From Cinnamomum chago (taxonomy: Eukaryota > Streptophyta > Magnoliopsida > Laurales > Lauraceae), in contig CP142455.1 of NCBI GenBank assembly GCA_038049695.1, positions 29,425,501 through 29,489,500 of the forward strand: a stretch of DNA of 64,000 bases, in the 5' to 3' direction. The notes beneath the pieces were generated by a model. The model saw nothing but the letters and a program-made list of their open reading frames with translations. It was not told the origin of the DNA and did not search any database. Shown piece by piece: positions 10,725 through 23,430 of the stretch. Within the stretch, counting starts at the first letter, position 1. The number at the start of each line of letters is the position of its first letter. The position numbers were made by a program, and so were the translations under genes.

Positions 10725-11322
10725 TTCCTGATTGGGTTTTTGTTATTAGAAGAGGAAGCAGAGAAAATGGTAGAAAATCATTCAAATCGATGATTAACAG
10801 TAAGATAGGGTTTCCAAACCAAAAAGAGTGAGAAACTTTGAACTTACAATGGAAATGAGTATTTTGAACTGTCTTTGTATGCTTTCGGAAACAGTTATGC
10901 AGTTGTGGAACCGTCTTCTGAAACTAGGGTTTCTATGTCGTCTTTCTTGTATCTCCTCTTGTCGAAATCGAAGATATCTTTGATGCAAACTCTAACTTGC
11001 AATGAAACAGTTAATCTAAGGAAAGTTTTTGAAATTTCTATCTAACCTGCTGTTACTCGTTGCATGTAGTCACAGAGACGAGAATGTCGCCTTCTTCGTC
11101 GTTTCTTTCCTGTTTCAGAATATTCGAAAGTCTTTTTGCGATATGAGTGTAACGCTTTCGTTGGCCTTATCTTAATAAAGACAGAATGAATGTAAGGGCA
11201 AATTAGACCTTTTACGTACCAAATTGTGAATGAGGGACCTTTGGCTGGACGTTTTTTTTTGTGGACTGTTTACAATAAAGTGAGGAGTTGAGGGACCTCC
11301 GACCAAAGTCCCCTAAATTTAA

Positions 11323-11984
11323 ATGACAAAAGGATTTAGCATTCTATCAAATTTGTGGAATCCTCTAACCACTTAAATTTAGAATGCACCGGAATCTCAA
11401 TCCCTTAGGACATGCCTCCTTAGGGAATGCAAATGCCTCTTAGATTGGTGCGAATTAGTGTGTGTCTAAGACTAATATTCTATGATCCCCTATCATTCAT
11501 TATCATCTAGGTATCTCATACCAAATAATGTGTGACTCCCGATTAAACTTTGGTTTCTAAAATAAATGAGGCAAATCCTTAGTGATGCGACGTCATTATT
11601 TTAGTTAAATGTGACCCACCGATTAGCATTGAATGACAACTGTTGCGAGCAGCACCTCCTTGGGGAGTGCACCCTCACCCCGTCTCATCAATTCTATCCT
11701 GAGGAGATCCATATCTAGTAGCCAAGAAAACAAATGCCCTTCGTGGGGAACGGTCATTCTCTTATGGTGCGAGGCACCCACATATCTTACAATGGATCTA
11801 CAATGGAAAACCATGGGAATTTATCAACTGAAATGCCCCGCTCCCACTAAATATTTTAGAATTGAGGATTTTAGAACGCTTTTCAAAATATTAACTTGAT
11901 TTTACCAATTTTGCACTGCCTTAAAAATAACTCACAAAATCGGCTTATAATAGGAGTTAGGAATTTTAGAGTTCTATTTTTTTA
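11323..11984. other. Intergenic, nothing recognised
   Basis: No domain-bearing frame, element end or RNA gene. The short frames at 11623-11899 overlap each other on both strands and have no splice context. Confidence 0.4.
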
Positions 11985-12253
11985 AAACGATGACCTAAAG
12001 CCGTTGGTAAATAGTAACAACAACCGTCCAAAACCATCGATTGGTAAAAAAGTATTTTAAAAAGAATAAAAAAATATCATTTTTAGGAAATAATTAGAAC
12101 GACAGCCTTGGACCGTCATTTTTACTATTTACCGACGGTTCCAGGCCCCCGTGTAAAAAAAAAAAAAAAAAAAACGACTCTGAAATTTCCTACACCGTAT
12201 TTGTGAAAAACGACGGCCAATGGCCGTTGGTGTTCATGAATTTTGAGGTAGTG
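11985..12253. mobile_element. Right-end fragment of a CACTA element
   Basis: The fragment ends TTTTGAGGTAGTG, the complement of a CACTACCTCAAAA terminus. It has subterminal words repeated in both orientations (GACGGCCAATGGCCGT, ACCGACGGTT, AAGCCGTTGGTAAATAG), typical of CACTA ends. No matching left terminus is present, so the left part has been lost; the left limit given is approximate. Confidence 0.6.
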
Positions 12254-13395
12254 TTGGTAATTGCTATGTTTGGATTAGATTTGGAATTAAAAGAAAACAT
12301 TCCATAAAAGCAATCGCACATGCATTGGAAATAATAAAAATAGAAACTAGTCATTTCCTCCACATGGCCCAAGCGGAATTGACTTCTTTAACTTCTTAGA
12401 CTTCCAAAACTTCGGGATTCCTCAAACTCTTTAGGTATCTCCAAAACTCTTTTGGTATTCTTCGAACTCTTTAATTAAGAATCCAACATCACTTTCCTTC
12501 TTTGTCTTAGACGCCGCCAGAATTTACAAACTTGATAAAAATTAAAATTTCAAAAATTCTTATGTCTCAACGATGAGACTTACATTGCAATTTATTAATG
12601 GTAATAAAAGGGCTTTAGGGACCTTTCACAGAAAACCAAGGAAATAATGATGCCATTTACATATAACCTTAAATAAACCAATAACCAAAAAGAAAGTAAA
12701 AGACTTGTGGGCCATATGGAGAGGACAAAAAACCCTGCAAAGTTAGTATCTCATACAATCATACAAGTCACAAAAACAGGCTGCCAAACCATAGTAGAAA
12801 AACAGGATGCCAAAAGAATCCTAAATCTGCAAAAACCAGATCTGAACCTTGATGTTTGTGAGTCTCCAGTCGACATTTGAGAAGCTCCGGTCGACCAGAC
12901 TACATGGACCCGATCGATCGGACATGGGGTCTGGTCGATTGGACTGACGAGCCAGAAAATTTGGGCTTTTCCATATTCATGTCCATTCATTGTCAAACAA
13001 CCTCTAATGGCTTCCTACCATCATTTCATCATAGTATAACCCTTTTGTGACATTCCAAACATAGATCTACTCCAAAAGTAAGCAAATCCATTAAAATCTG
13101 ATTCTAGTATTGCCCTAGGTCTATCCTCTTTGCATTCCATGCAAAGATTAGATCTAGTAATCTGATCTAATTTGAAGAGAGACGAGGTATGACTCTTAAA
13201 CCAATTGTAGGAAGTAGGTGGGTCTCGTGGATAGGTTTTCAAAACTTTTGATCCACTTGATGCAAGGATCAAGTATCCATAAGGCCATAAACTCAATCCA
13301 AGATCCAATACCTCTTTCTCATGAAATAAGATAAGTAAAAACTCCAACTAGAAGATAGATAAAAGCAGCAATAAGCAACCACGAAAATCTTCTTT
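12254..13395. other. Intergenic with an isolated MULE end and GTCGA-type words
   Basis: AGGGACCTTTCAC at 12618-12630 equals, in reverse complement, the inner part of the MULE-1 left end (GTGAAAGGTCCCT), so a decayed family end may be here; no partner end was found. At 12870-12945 a cluster of GTCGAC, GGTCGACC, GATCGATCG and GGTCGATT words resembles the cluster in the solo LTR at 53988-54284. The minus-strand frame at 13021-13347 (108 codons) has no recognisable domain. Confidence 0.4.
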
Positions 13396-15542
13396 GATTG
13401 AAAATGGTGGGAGGGGACTGCATTTGCACTCCAAAAAAGAACAAAGAAAAAATATTAAAACGGAAGACGTTGAAATAATTTACAGCGACCAACAAGGCAC
13501 CATTACTTTTATAAGAATCCTGTGAGTGGAAATCTACCTATCGTGATCCGAAATTAAGTTGAGAAAATTATCGAGATGGTGCTACTTATTTTTTGAATAT
13601 CAAAATACATTTTTGTGATATTGAAAAAATTCAATTAAATTATGTGATATCAAACTAGATATAGAAAACAGTGCTCTATTGTCTTTTTAAAAAGACAGTT
13701 TTCTGAGCTATCACATAATTCAATTAGAATTTTTCTACATCACTTTAAAAAAAGTATGAGAATGTCTGGGGGATTTTCTCAACTTTCATCACGCTCGGGG
13801 TATGGATCTCCAAGGCTAACAATGATTGTAAATAAAAATGTAAGATGTCCAGTTATATATAGTAAAGCAATACCCATTTCACGGGGGAGAGACACGTGGC
13901 GCAACCTCAAGCTTTTTGCAATTCCGAAATTGCTCTTCTAATATAATCTCATCACCTAAAATATCTCAATGCAAATCTAAGATATTCTTGAAATAAGATA
14001 CTTATCCATTCCCTAAAATATAGCATACAATAATAACTTCTCTATAGTTACCTTCAAAGGGCTCCACGTATTATTAAACTAAAAAAAATAAAAATAAATA
14101 AAAGCTCTTTAAAAGCCATTGTGTATTAATATTTTTTTATTCAATATTTGGTATGGTTAATCTGTGGGGACCATTGTGGAAGCCAATTAATTTTAAAATC
14201 CACACTTAATGTATAATCATCTATATTTACTCATATAACCAAATAAATTTTCTCTCATGAGTCTCCTTCTTAATCACGATTTTTTTTATTATCATTTATA
14301 TTTATTAATTTAACCAAATAAATCTATGAGTCCCATTATGAAATCCAAGTCTTTTTTATTTCCAAACTCACAATTTACAGTAGCCACTTTTTTTTTTATA
14401 CCAACACACGAAGAGCTTTTTGATATCAAAGTGAGTGTCACTTTCATAGACTGTATTCTGCTACTTTTTTTTTCCTTATTTTCCTTTCAATATTTAGTAA
14501 GATTAATCTGAGGGGCACATTATAAACATTTTTCTCCTTATTTTCCTTTTGATATTTGGTAGGATTAATTAATTTGTGGGGCCCATTGTGGAAGCGAATT
14601 AATTTCAAAATCCACATTTAATTATGAAATGACATTCAATTTATAGCTAAGCACAAACATAATCAAATCAAGGTCCTAAAATCTTTACTATTTACTTCAT
14701 CTTTCCCTAAATATTTACAGCTACTTAAAATTTCTCCAATAAGTTTTCATATTTATTATGAATTATATATTAATATTTATTTAAATATTTAGAAATATAT
14801 CTAATTAAAAATTTTAATAATTTTTTAATTATGCGCAGGCGAATTGCACTGGACTAATGGTGATTGTATTAAAAAAAAAAACCCCACTTATTTTGTAAGA
14901 ATAGCTGCTAGAGTTAAAAAATTTAAAATCAGACCTGGACTCATCTAAGTTGAGGATTGAGCATTGGGTAAGGGGATGTCATTAAAATTTATTTGAAGTA
15001 AGAGTTGGCCGCCCTGATAAATTGAACATCAAATGCATAAAGTAATTAATAGATATAATAATCATATTATTCATCTTTTAGTCAATCTTATAATGGGTCC
15101 AACTTTTGGTGGAGGAAAATGTAAGATGTCCAATAAATGGTAAGCCTATTCAATTTCAATGGTGAAAGTTGCGAAATAGATGGCCCCACTATTATGTATT
15201 ATTTCTTCAATACAGTGGGTTTATCAAATCCAAATCTGAAACCGAAGATGTCCATTGGATCCATTTTTCTTGCTCAGCTGGATGGACCACTTGAAGATGC
15301 AGCCTCCACAAAAATACCCGTTGTTTTAGCCATAAAAATTTCTTTGTTGTACCTTCTACGATTGAAGTTGGGTTTGCAACATGTGAAATGAGCAAAAGTA
15401 GAAAAATGAAAAAGAGAGTGATTCTGTATTTTTTTTCCTAAAAAATAGTGTGTGGAATGTGTGCTGTGTCCATTTTCCATACCTGGCCAGTAGGGCTTCA
15501 GTATTTTTAAGAATGGGTTTGATTTGATTATTAATAAATGAT
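13396..15542. repeat. Segmental duplication, copy A block 1
   Basis: Matches 32503-33849. Both start near CGCATTTGCACTCC / TGCATTTGCACTCC. They share GAGTTGGCCGCCCTGATAAA, GAAGATGTCCATTGGA and GTGTGCTGTGTCCATTTTC in the same order and orientation. Copy A has about 1 kb extra at roughly 13830-14860 that B lacks. Inside that extra part, about 60 bp containing GGCCCATTGTGGAAGC occurs twice (near 14165 and 14570). No gene is recognised. Confidence 0.8.
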
Positions 15543-15699
15543 GGGTGCTCAATTTGCACCCCCTCTATCCTATCCCTATGTGTTGTCTACCCTATCCCTA
15601 TGTGTTGTCTTATCATGGTTGTGATTAGAAAGATGATGTGACATGGAATCTCTGATCACCCTGCTAGTTTTTAGCTTGGATAAAATATAATCTATTACC

Positions 15700-15930
15700 C
15701 TATACCGAAAGAGAAGATGTGACCTACTTTAGACCTGCCGTATTTTCTCTATACCCACAAAAGAGATCCACTTGCATGCTTGTTGCCAGCCCCAGGTGGC
15801 CACTTGCATGCCTATCTATTACCCTAAGAGAAGATGTGACCTACTTTAGACCTGCTGTACTTTCTCTACACCCACAAAAGAGATCCACTTGCATGCTTGT
15901 TGCCGGCCTCAGGTGCCCACTTGCATGCCT
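15700..15930. repeat. 117-bp tandem duplication
   Basis: Two copies about 117 bp apart, each containing GAGAAGATGTGACCTACTTT, AAAGAGATCCACTTGCATGC and a CACTTGCATGCCT end. The copies differ by several substitutions. Open frames spanning them (15719-15940) are a by-product of the duplication. Confidence 0.75.
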
Positions 15931-17169
15931 GTGTGTCTGATGGACGATGGGCAACAAGACATCTGTTTGTCTCTCCTCTCCTCCATGATGTACGATGGGA
16001 ACTCCTCCATGTTATATTGGAGCAAAAAAAACTATCTACACTTCTTGTAACTGGGCTACAATTTACTGCGGTTGAAGAATGCCCATCTAGGTGATCAAGT
16101 TCTTCCCTTGGCCCCTCTTATGTTGAAATCGTATCAGGTATTACCTTTTCATTCTTGTTCGTGGATCATTTAATATTTTAAAGTTTCATAGTTTGTAGGT
16201 ATGTTTTGATCCTTTGATATATTGCTTAAAAGGTTTGATTGGGTTAAATCTGAACATGGAAAATTGTTACAGAATATTCTGGAGAGTGACTCAAACATTT
16301 CACAGGCAATTAGAAGAAGATTAAAATCATTTGATCACAGATTATCGTGGTTCGCCTACATATTGATGAACCACTCTTCCTTGCGGGTGATAGCCTAGAT
16401 ATTCTTACATGCTTTGATGAACCACGCTTCCTTGTGGGTCATAGTACTCAGATACTATGACTCTTCTCTTGTTGCTTTAATTCTGGGCACTTTTGAAGGA
16501 GCGCTATTTTTCTTTTCTTTTTTTTTTGTTTTTTTGTTTTTTTGCTTTTTTGCTTCATCTAGGTACCATGTGATTGTACCCTAAATCAATTAGATTGGAT
16601 ATTAGGTCCCAACAGCGACGTAATGAAAATAATATTGTTGGAGTCGCGTCAAAAAGGATGTATATGTTCATCCTCAAAATCATGAAATAATATCCCAAGA
16701 TGGGCTTGAGTTTTATTTTAAGTGTAAAGGCATTTCATCCTATAAAGATTTGAGAAAGGTTTTGTATGAAGGTAAAAGGTTTTGAATGAAGGTAATTGAA
16801 GGAAGTGTTGCTCCTCTAACTCTAGTAATAATCCACATGCTGCGTGTTACTCGTTTACTACGCGTCCTTTGAAGTTTATGAGCTCCATTATCACATGACA
16901 GGCATGTAACTCAAGTTCATGAGGAAATAGTAGACCTTTCAAGGTTCTTGTCTTATCTTAATATCAGGGAGTCGTCAACTCAAGTGTCTTAATTTGTTAA
17001 TATTTATATTTGCAGGGAGTCGTTAACTCAAGTATCAACTTTAGTTTCAGAGAATATATTCTCTATTAAAGTGTGTCTCTTTAGTTCCATCAGACCTGTG
17101 TGCATTATGTATTAGTCTATATATACATGGATATGGTTTTTCTTGACAATATACATACAAACAGAAGAT

Positions 17170-18004
17170 ATGAATTTGGATCAACTGAGGATTTGGGCCA
17201 ATGATCTGCGATTGTCAAGTGGTTTAAGTGATCAGGTAAATATACAATTCTTTAATTATTTCAGAAATTATTTTTTTATTAATTACAGATGCTCAAGTGA
17301 ATGTATATTATTGTCAGGATGATATTCTTAGAAACGAAATAAAACAAGAAGACGAAAATGTGGATGAAAATGTTACAAATGAATTTTCCACCGACATGGT
17401 ATGATATTAACTCAATTTCAATTATATTTTATTTTGTCATTTTTTAATAAAAAATTGTTAATTTTTAACAGAATTGATACATTTTCAGGTATTCAATTCG
17501 CGTCAATCTTTAATTGATTGGATTCAAAATACTGGACGCAATTTAGGATATATCATTGTCATTAAAAGGTCAGAGACTGCTATAATCGGGAAGAGTCCTA
17601 GACTGTTGTTCCAATGTGATCGCGGTGGCACATATAGAAGCAATAAAACTTCCACAAAAGTTACAGGCACAAAAAAAATTGATTGTCCTTTCAGAGTGAA
17701 AGGGGTGAAATCGCGAACAGGTGATGACTGGATGACAAGGGTGGTATGTGGAACACATAACCATGCCCCTGCATCATATATGGAGGGGCATCCATACCCT
17801 GGTAGGCTCTCTGAATCCGAAATCTAGTTAATGGTACATCTGTCTACGAAAAATGTAAAGCCACGAGATATCTTAACATCGTTGAAGAAGCGGAATCCAG
17901 ACAACGTATCTACCATTAGGACCATATACAATGCACGTAAGAAATTTCTGACTGCGGAGAAAGCCGGTAAAACCCAGATGCAAGTTGGAAGATTAAGAAT
18001 GTAA
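17170..18004 (+). pseudogene. FAR1/MULE-type transposase, N-terminal DNA-binding region with stop
   Basis: Three exons join in frame. Exon 1 is 17170-17235 (MNLDQLRIWAND..., donor CAG/GTAAAT). Exon 2 is 17318-17398 (acceptor TTGTCAG, donor ATG/GTATGA). Exon 3 starts at 17489 (acceptor TTTTCAG). Exon 3 reads VFNSRQSLIDWI, then FQCDRGGTYRS, KKIDCPFRVKG, WMTRVVCGTHNH and GHPYPGRLSES. This is the FAR1-type zinc-binding layout (C...C...HNH) found in MULE transposases of the Jittery/FAR1 kind. A TAG at 17825-17827 interrupts it; after the TAG the family sequence continues in the same frame (KPRDILTSLKKRNPDNVSTI, IYNARKKF) to TAA at 18002-18004. The MULE/DDE core does not follow. It is both truncated and stopped, and is the internal remnant of MULE-4. 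Confidence 0.8.
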
Positions 18005-18547
18005 TATGTATTAATATATTTGAATAAATTTGTTTGAAATATCCAAGACTTTAGAGATTATTTAGATTTTATGTTATTAGTATTTAGTACTTATAATCCA
18101 ATGAGTGTATTTAGAAAGTAACAAAAGAAAATTGGAACATTGGGCTTCACAACAATGTAACTTACCGGGAGCTATGCAGTGTGTGAGTAGTGTAAGAATT
18201 GTTTCAGCCATGCAGTGTGAGTGTTCCAATTATCATAGTACATTAGAGTACCAAAATGTTAATTTTGCTCTTTTGTCTCTTCTCTTTCTTCGGCTGCCGT
18301 GTACGCTTTAGTGCACCACTCCAATGTCTCTCTCTCTCGTCTCTTGACTATTCGCTTTATTTTTTTTATTTTATTTTAAAACGTTCACATCCATCACACC
18401 ATTAAAAAATCGGTGCAGATTCTCAATTCCTGTGCTCTTTCATTTCCTCACGTTAGATCAGGTCATTCATAACCATAGGGTAGGGTAGGGTAGGGTGAGT
18501 GTAAATAATAGGCAGAGTGGGTGTATATAGAAATTCCCATAAATGAT

Positions 18548-20810
18548 TCGGACGATCTTACTACCTACCAGGGCCACATATACGCAGAATATGACTCGCT
18601 GTGTTGCCTTGGGGCCTGCGATCCACATTGACGCAATGCGAACAAAAAAATCTCCCAAAAGATTTGATTGAATTTAAAACTGACCTCTGCCGGCCATTCG
18701 GTGGAGTTGTCAACTTTCCATCCCGCACGTGAGCGCAATCAAACCCGCGTACGAATACGGGTTCCTTTTCAACGGTTGTCTTTACGCTCGTGTAAAAAGA
18801 ATAATGGAGACAGATTATACTGTGAAATTGATCGGGTACCACTTAATACCAGTAAGTGCGGGGTGAAATCTATAAAGGGCCATAAGAAAACCACTTAACT
18901 TTTCCAAAATAAATTTAATTTCTAATCTAATTAAAATCTGATTAAATTATTAAAAGAATGACCAAATAACTAAAATTAAAAATTAATTACAACTCTTCCA
19001 ACAATTAAAATAAGATAAGACTAAAGCAAACCTAATTAGAATTTGTAAAAACAAAATATCAAATCCAACCAACCAATTTGTGGAATTAAAAATCAGAATT
19101 AATTAAATTAAAATTTGAGAAATACTAAAGAGAAATTTACAACCTAAGGATGATAATTAGTTGCTATTCGGAGCACTAAAAATATGAATTACTTAGATCA
19201 ATGCCTCCCATAAGGATGAGCCAAGATAAAAATTGAAATTGTTGATGTTTGTGAGAGGTATCACATGACTTCATCCAGGCTCTAAAATGCTTTGGTGGTT
19301 TCGGTTCTAGACGTACTTTTATTTTTATTTTATGAAATAAGGGCAATAGTTAAAAAAGTTTGTTCCATCTCACATCTTTTACAAAATTCTCCATGTTCCA
19401 AAACATCTTAATATCATCTTGTCTTTGAAAATTTTTAACTAGTTACATTCAGCTAGCTTTTATGAGTTGGCATTACCGATAATTTAACACCAATGTCACT
19501 ATTAGGTGTTTTTGGATTTCAATCAAAATTATAAATGCACTTAAAAAGCCCCAATTATTTTAGGCGTTAAAAATTTGGGAGCTAAAATTATCTAATTAAA
19601 AGGATATTTGGATCACCCTATATCCTTGAAGTTTCATGCACATGCAAACTACATTTATAATTTGGTTGGCATCGCAAGTCACTCTATAGAGGAAAAGGTA
19701 TGAATGTCCTTATTAACGGGAGTACAACCTCTTTTGCACTATCAAGAATATATAAAATTAATATAAAAAACCTAAATAATAAACAATCAAACTAGAAGAA
19801 AGGGATAGATAACAACCATGCAACACTTATCACTTATACATATTAAGTATATTACATACCTTTAATAATTAAAAAGAGAAAAAAAAATGAACCAAGTATG
19901 TGTGTATTGATTTTTAGGGCATTTTGTAATGGCTATGGGGCTATGAAACTACCTTCATATCTCTAATTTATTATTGCTAAGTGACTCTTATAAGGAAATT
20001 TTAGTATATATTTGCAAATATAAATATATACTATATAAGATAAAGAAAAATAGGAAGGCCAGGGCAAGGGATGGGCGGAGCTAGTATTGTTCAAACATGG
20101 CCCCCGAATTTTAGAGCCTGCAAAAGATTGTCTAAGCTCACTAGGGGCGTTTTCTTAGAAACAAAAGCCCTCATTTTTAAGGGCATTTTAAGGGCCAGAC
20201 CCCCTTGTCTTAGGGCTAAATAGTCAGGCTTAGTCCTTCGGTTGCTTTCTACCATATGGTGGCAAGGTTTGATTGAATTAATAATAAACTAGCAACAAAT
20301 GCCCGTGCCGAACCCGGGCTGAAACAAAGATATAATAAATTATTATAATAATTAAAACCATAAAAAAAGAATCCACTATTATTAATTTTAAGAATTTTTA
20401 GAAGAAAATAAAGTGGAAAAAAATCTTAAGATTTTATGGTAAAAGAAAGAAATTATTGTGAAAAATAATTATGAGAATCTTGTAATATCGCACCTATAAA
20501 TTCTTTGTAAATTGAAAAAATGTATGGGTTGAAAGTCCATACTAAAAAAGAGAAAACTCTAGAGCAAAAATAAAAAATGTTACCATTCAAAGAAGGAAAA
20601 AAAAATGAGAAAAGAAAAAACAAATGCATCAATTTTCCTATCAATACCCGGCTGGGGCTCAGTTTGTTAGGTATATCATGTGGAGTGTGAGTGTGGCTAA
20701 GATGAGTCCCACACCAATGCCTCAAAACATTATCCACTCGTTTTAAGCCTACTTACCATTAGAACACACCTGCTTGAAAATACAAATCAAATCCACATCC
20801 AACCAAACAC

Positions 20811-20850
<40 letters not shown>

Positions 20851-23430
20851 CCTTTTATTCTACATTAATGTCCTATATTTATTTAATATATAAAAAAAAA
20901 AACGATCCAAGGAAAGAAGGTCCCTCACATGGGATCTATACTTGGTGCAAGTTAACGATAGAGAGGGCAATTTAATTGCTTTCATCAATGTTGAGGCTCT
21001 GGATTTTACATGAATGTTTAAGCATCAAAACTAACCTCATTGCAAGCATGTCCAATAAGTTTTATAATTTAGAAGTCCATTAAATTAATGACCTATTGTA
21101 AGAATTTCAATGGGCCATTTTCCAGACTGGCCCATTTCTACTATCAAACGGCCTGAGTTCAGGTGCATATCATGTCTTAGATACTAAGTTCGAGCCTGCC
21201 TACTCAAAAAATATGGGTGGGTTGAAACTGCCCCTTTAAGGCGAGGGTCATACTAAGGTTTGGGTCCAAGTGCACATAAGATCATCCCAGCTCAAACCAC
21301 ATGATAAAAAAATATTGAAAATATATGACAACTCTTTGAAGGCCTCAGTTCAACAAAGGCTTAAGTTCATTTAACATTTGAGTCAGGTTAATAAATTCTA
21401 TGAGGTGGTCTCACTGAGATGGTGCATGGGTTAGATTTATTAAATTCTCTAAAACTTTTGTGGGGTAACACATAAGTGAAAAAGAGATTGTTATTTTTGG
21501 ATAATAAGATCTACATAGTGAGCCCCCTTAGAATGTTCTTTTGTGTTATTTTTGAAAGATTAACTTTAATTTTTAGGAGATATTGATTGAGAGACTTTAG
21601 GAGATAGGAGATATGGATAGATACTTTTAGAGACAAAATAGTGGAATGTGATGACATGGCTCTTTAAATCACGCTTAGTTTTTAATGTATATTTATTTAA
21701 AAGGAGAACTCCTTCAATGGTGATGTGGCATCCTCCACAGCCCACCTCCCCATTTGCTTTAATATATATATAATTACATGCATCAAGTTGCCAAGTGGCC
21801 TGCCAATCCACAAATCCAAATCCTCTACGCTTTACCCTGGAGAAATCCTAAATGAAAGGATTGTATCGCCGAATTATTCATTTGCTTTTGTAGATATTAC
21901 AACAATTAAGACGGGACCCAAATGTGAAGTTAAATCAAGGAATCCAACAAAGAAAGAAATCCAAGATGGAAATCAAAGAGAGAAAACTCCATTATGTGGG
22001 ACCTACCATCCTTACACAAAAACTCTCCTACTTTTAGGAGACTTGAAATCTAAATGGAGAGACCAAGCTGAGCAACAAAGTTAAGAGTTTGAAGTCAAAT
22101 AGGGCGGGGCCATGAAGAGTGGAGAAAAGAAAGAAGAAAAATCAAAGGTGGGATGTATAAGGAGTGGGGTCCACCAGCCTTGCACACCCCATGGGGGCCC
22201 AATTGTTGAAGAATTCACAAAGAAATCCTCTCTTTTTAAAGACTTTTCAAATTTGAAGGTTGCCGTGGTGGCAGTTTGCAAGAAATAAAAGAAGACTATT
22301 TTTACAAAAAGGAGCAAGAGTAGGAAATCCTTATGCAGGAGGTAAATGAAGATGGAAAGATTTTCAAAACGCCCTATCTTTTCTTCTTTCATCCATATTT
22401 CTCTCCTTTTTTTTTTTTCTATTTGCTCTCCCTTTGTTTCCTTTTCCTTCTGAAAATGGGAAAGTCCACACAGCCCGACTGGGGGACCGAATTCGGGCCC
22501 GGTCCCCTAGGAGGACCGTTGGATCCCATTAGTCGGGCTATGTAGCACGGCTATCTGAAAATTAGGGGGAGTGGACCTCCAACCTATTCTATCCCACAAC
22601 ATAAGTCACGACACTTGCTCCCGCTTTCCACTCTTTTCACAGGCCACACGCCCCTCTCCATCCTTGGCTTCTTTTATTTTTTGCACTCTATGCATATCAG
22701 TGACATGTTCGAGATGACGATTCTGAAGATCAAGAACATAAAAGGCTAAGAGTATTTCTCTAGGTGACAAGTGAATCTTTTCTGAAATTTTATTGGTTTT
22801 GTGTGTAGACACAATTAATAGTTGAGTATCAGGCAATTTAACGTAGAGAAATAATTTATAATTAACGGCATGCGCCGCATCTTTTTTGATGCTTTACTTT
22901 CTTTACATATATGCACGGAATGCTTGTCTAGATCCCTTAATTCCTTATTTTTGGAAGAATTGTTGCATGTTTACAGTCACTTTGGCTATGTGTGAAAGAG
23001 ATTATTGAGGCTTAACATAGTTAATTATTTCTGAAATTATTTGTCTAAAATACATATTCTTTAAATCATTTTCTAAAGTAGAGGGACTATCTATTCTAAA
23101 AAGGACGATTTGGATCAACCCGTATCTTCAATCATTAGGAAGAAAAGTGGGTTTTGGATCCTTAGAAATCCATTATCATTATTATTTTATTTCTTTTTAA
23201 CTCTGATTTTATCTTTAAATTGGTTTGTTTGATTAGGTTGTTCATTTTGAAGCAATAGTTATATATATTGATTGTTAGGATTTTTAGATTAGAATTTTTT
23301 TAATTGGTATGTAATTATTGTAATTAATTTTATTTAAGAACCCAATTGATTGTATAGACTATAACTAGGCTAAAATTAGATTTTAATTAGGATAGGTTAA
23401 GCGCAGATCTTACTTCCATCTCTGATGATT
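18548..23430. repeat. Segmental duplication, copy A block 2
   Basis: Resumes exactly after MULE-4 and matches copy B at 33853-36830 and 55661-57215. Shared landmarks include GGGCCACAT.TACGCAGAAT, AGGGCAATAGTTAAA, TTACATGCATCAAGTTGCCA and GAATTATTCATTTGCTTTTG. Copy A holds about 1.5 kb (roughly 20290-21770) absent from B. That extra part contains a (GA)n run at 20815-20848 and a MULE-end-like GAAAGAAGGTCCCTCA at 20913-20928. No gene is recognised; the open frames are short and differ between copies. Confidence 0.8.
22472..22539. repeat. Small GC-rich inverted repeat present only in copy A
   Basis: AGCCCGACT at the left and AGTCGGGCT at the right are perfect inverted 9-mers 68 bp apart end to end, and GGGGACCG / CGGTCCCC form an inner pair. 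Copy B lacks the segment and instead has an (AAAT)n run at 56309-56340. It could be a very small MITE or a structured insertion. Confidence 0.45.

Larger units (their letters stand above)
5976..11313. mobile_element. MULE-2: 5.3-kb MULE with two genes and three repeat arrays
   Basis: An exact 9-bp target duplication TAAATTTAA lies at 5967-5975 and 11314-11322. Left end GGATTAATTAGCGAAAGGTC; right end as reverse complement GGGGACTTTGGTCGGAGGTC; both continue CCTC. It is the largest family member seen here. It carries a convergent pair: a truncated MULE transposase (plus strand, from 7474) and a spliced gene on the minus strand (10724 to 8667). The transposase lacks its DDE core, so this copy cannot move itself. 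Confidence 0.9.
15543..18538. mobile_element. MULE-4, about 3.0 kb, carrying a FAR1/MULE-type pseudogene
   Basis: A 9-bp target duplication ATAAATGAT lies at 15534-15542 and 18539-18547. The segmental copy B has a single ATAAATGAT at the same point (33844-33852 region), that is, the empty site. The left end starts GGGTGCTCAATTTGC; the right end as reverse complement starts GGGAATTTCTATATACACCC, so terminal inverted repeats are short or decayed. The right end carries four TAGGG units (18476-18495). The transposase-like pseudogene lies centrally at 17170-18004. Confidence 0.8.

Noticed and set aside
18473..18500. An interstitial telomere.
   Set aside because: The unit is TAGGG, not TTTAGGG, it has only about four copies, and it lies inside a transposon end.
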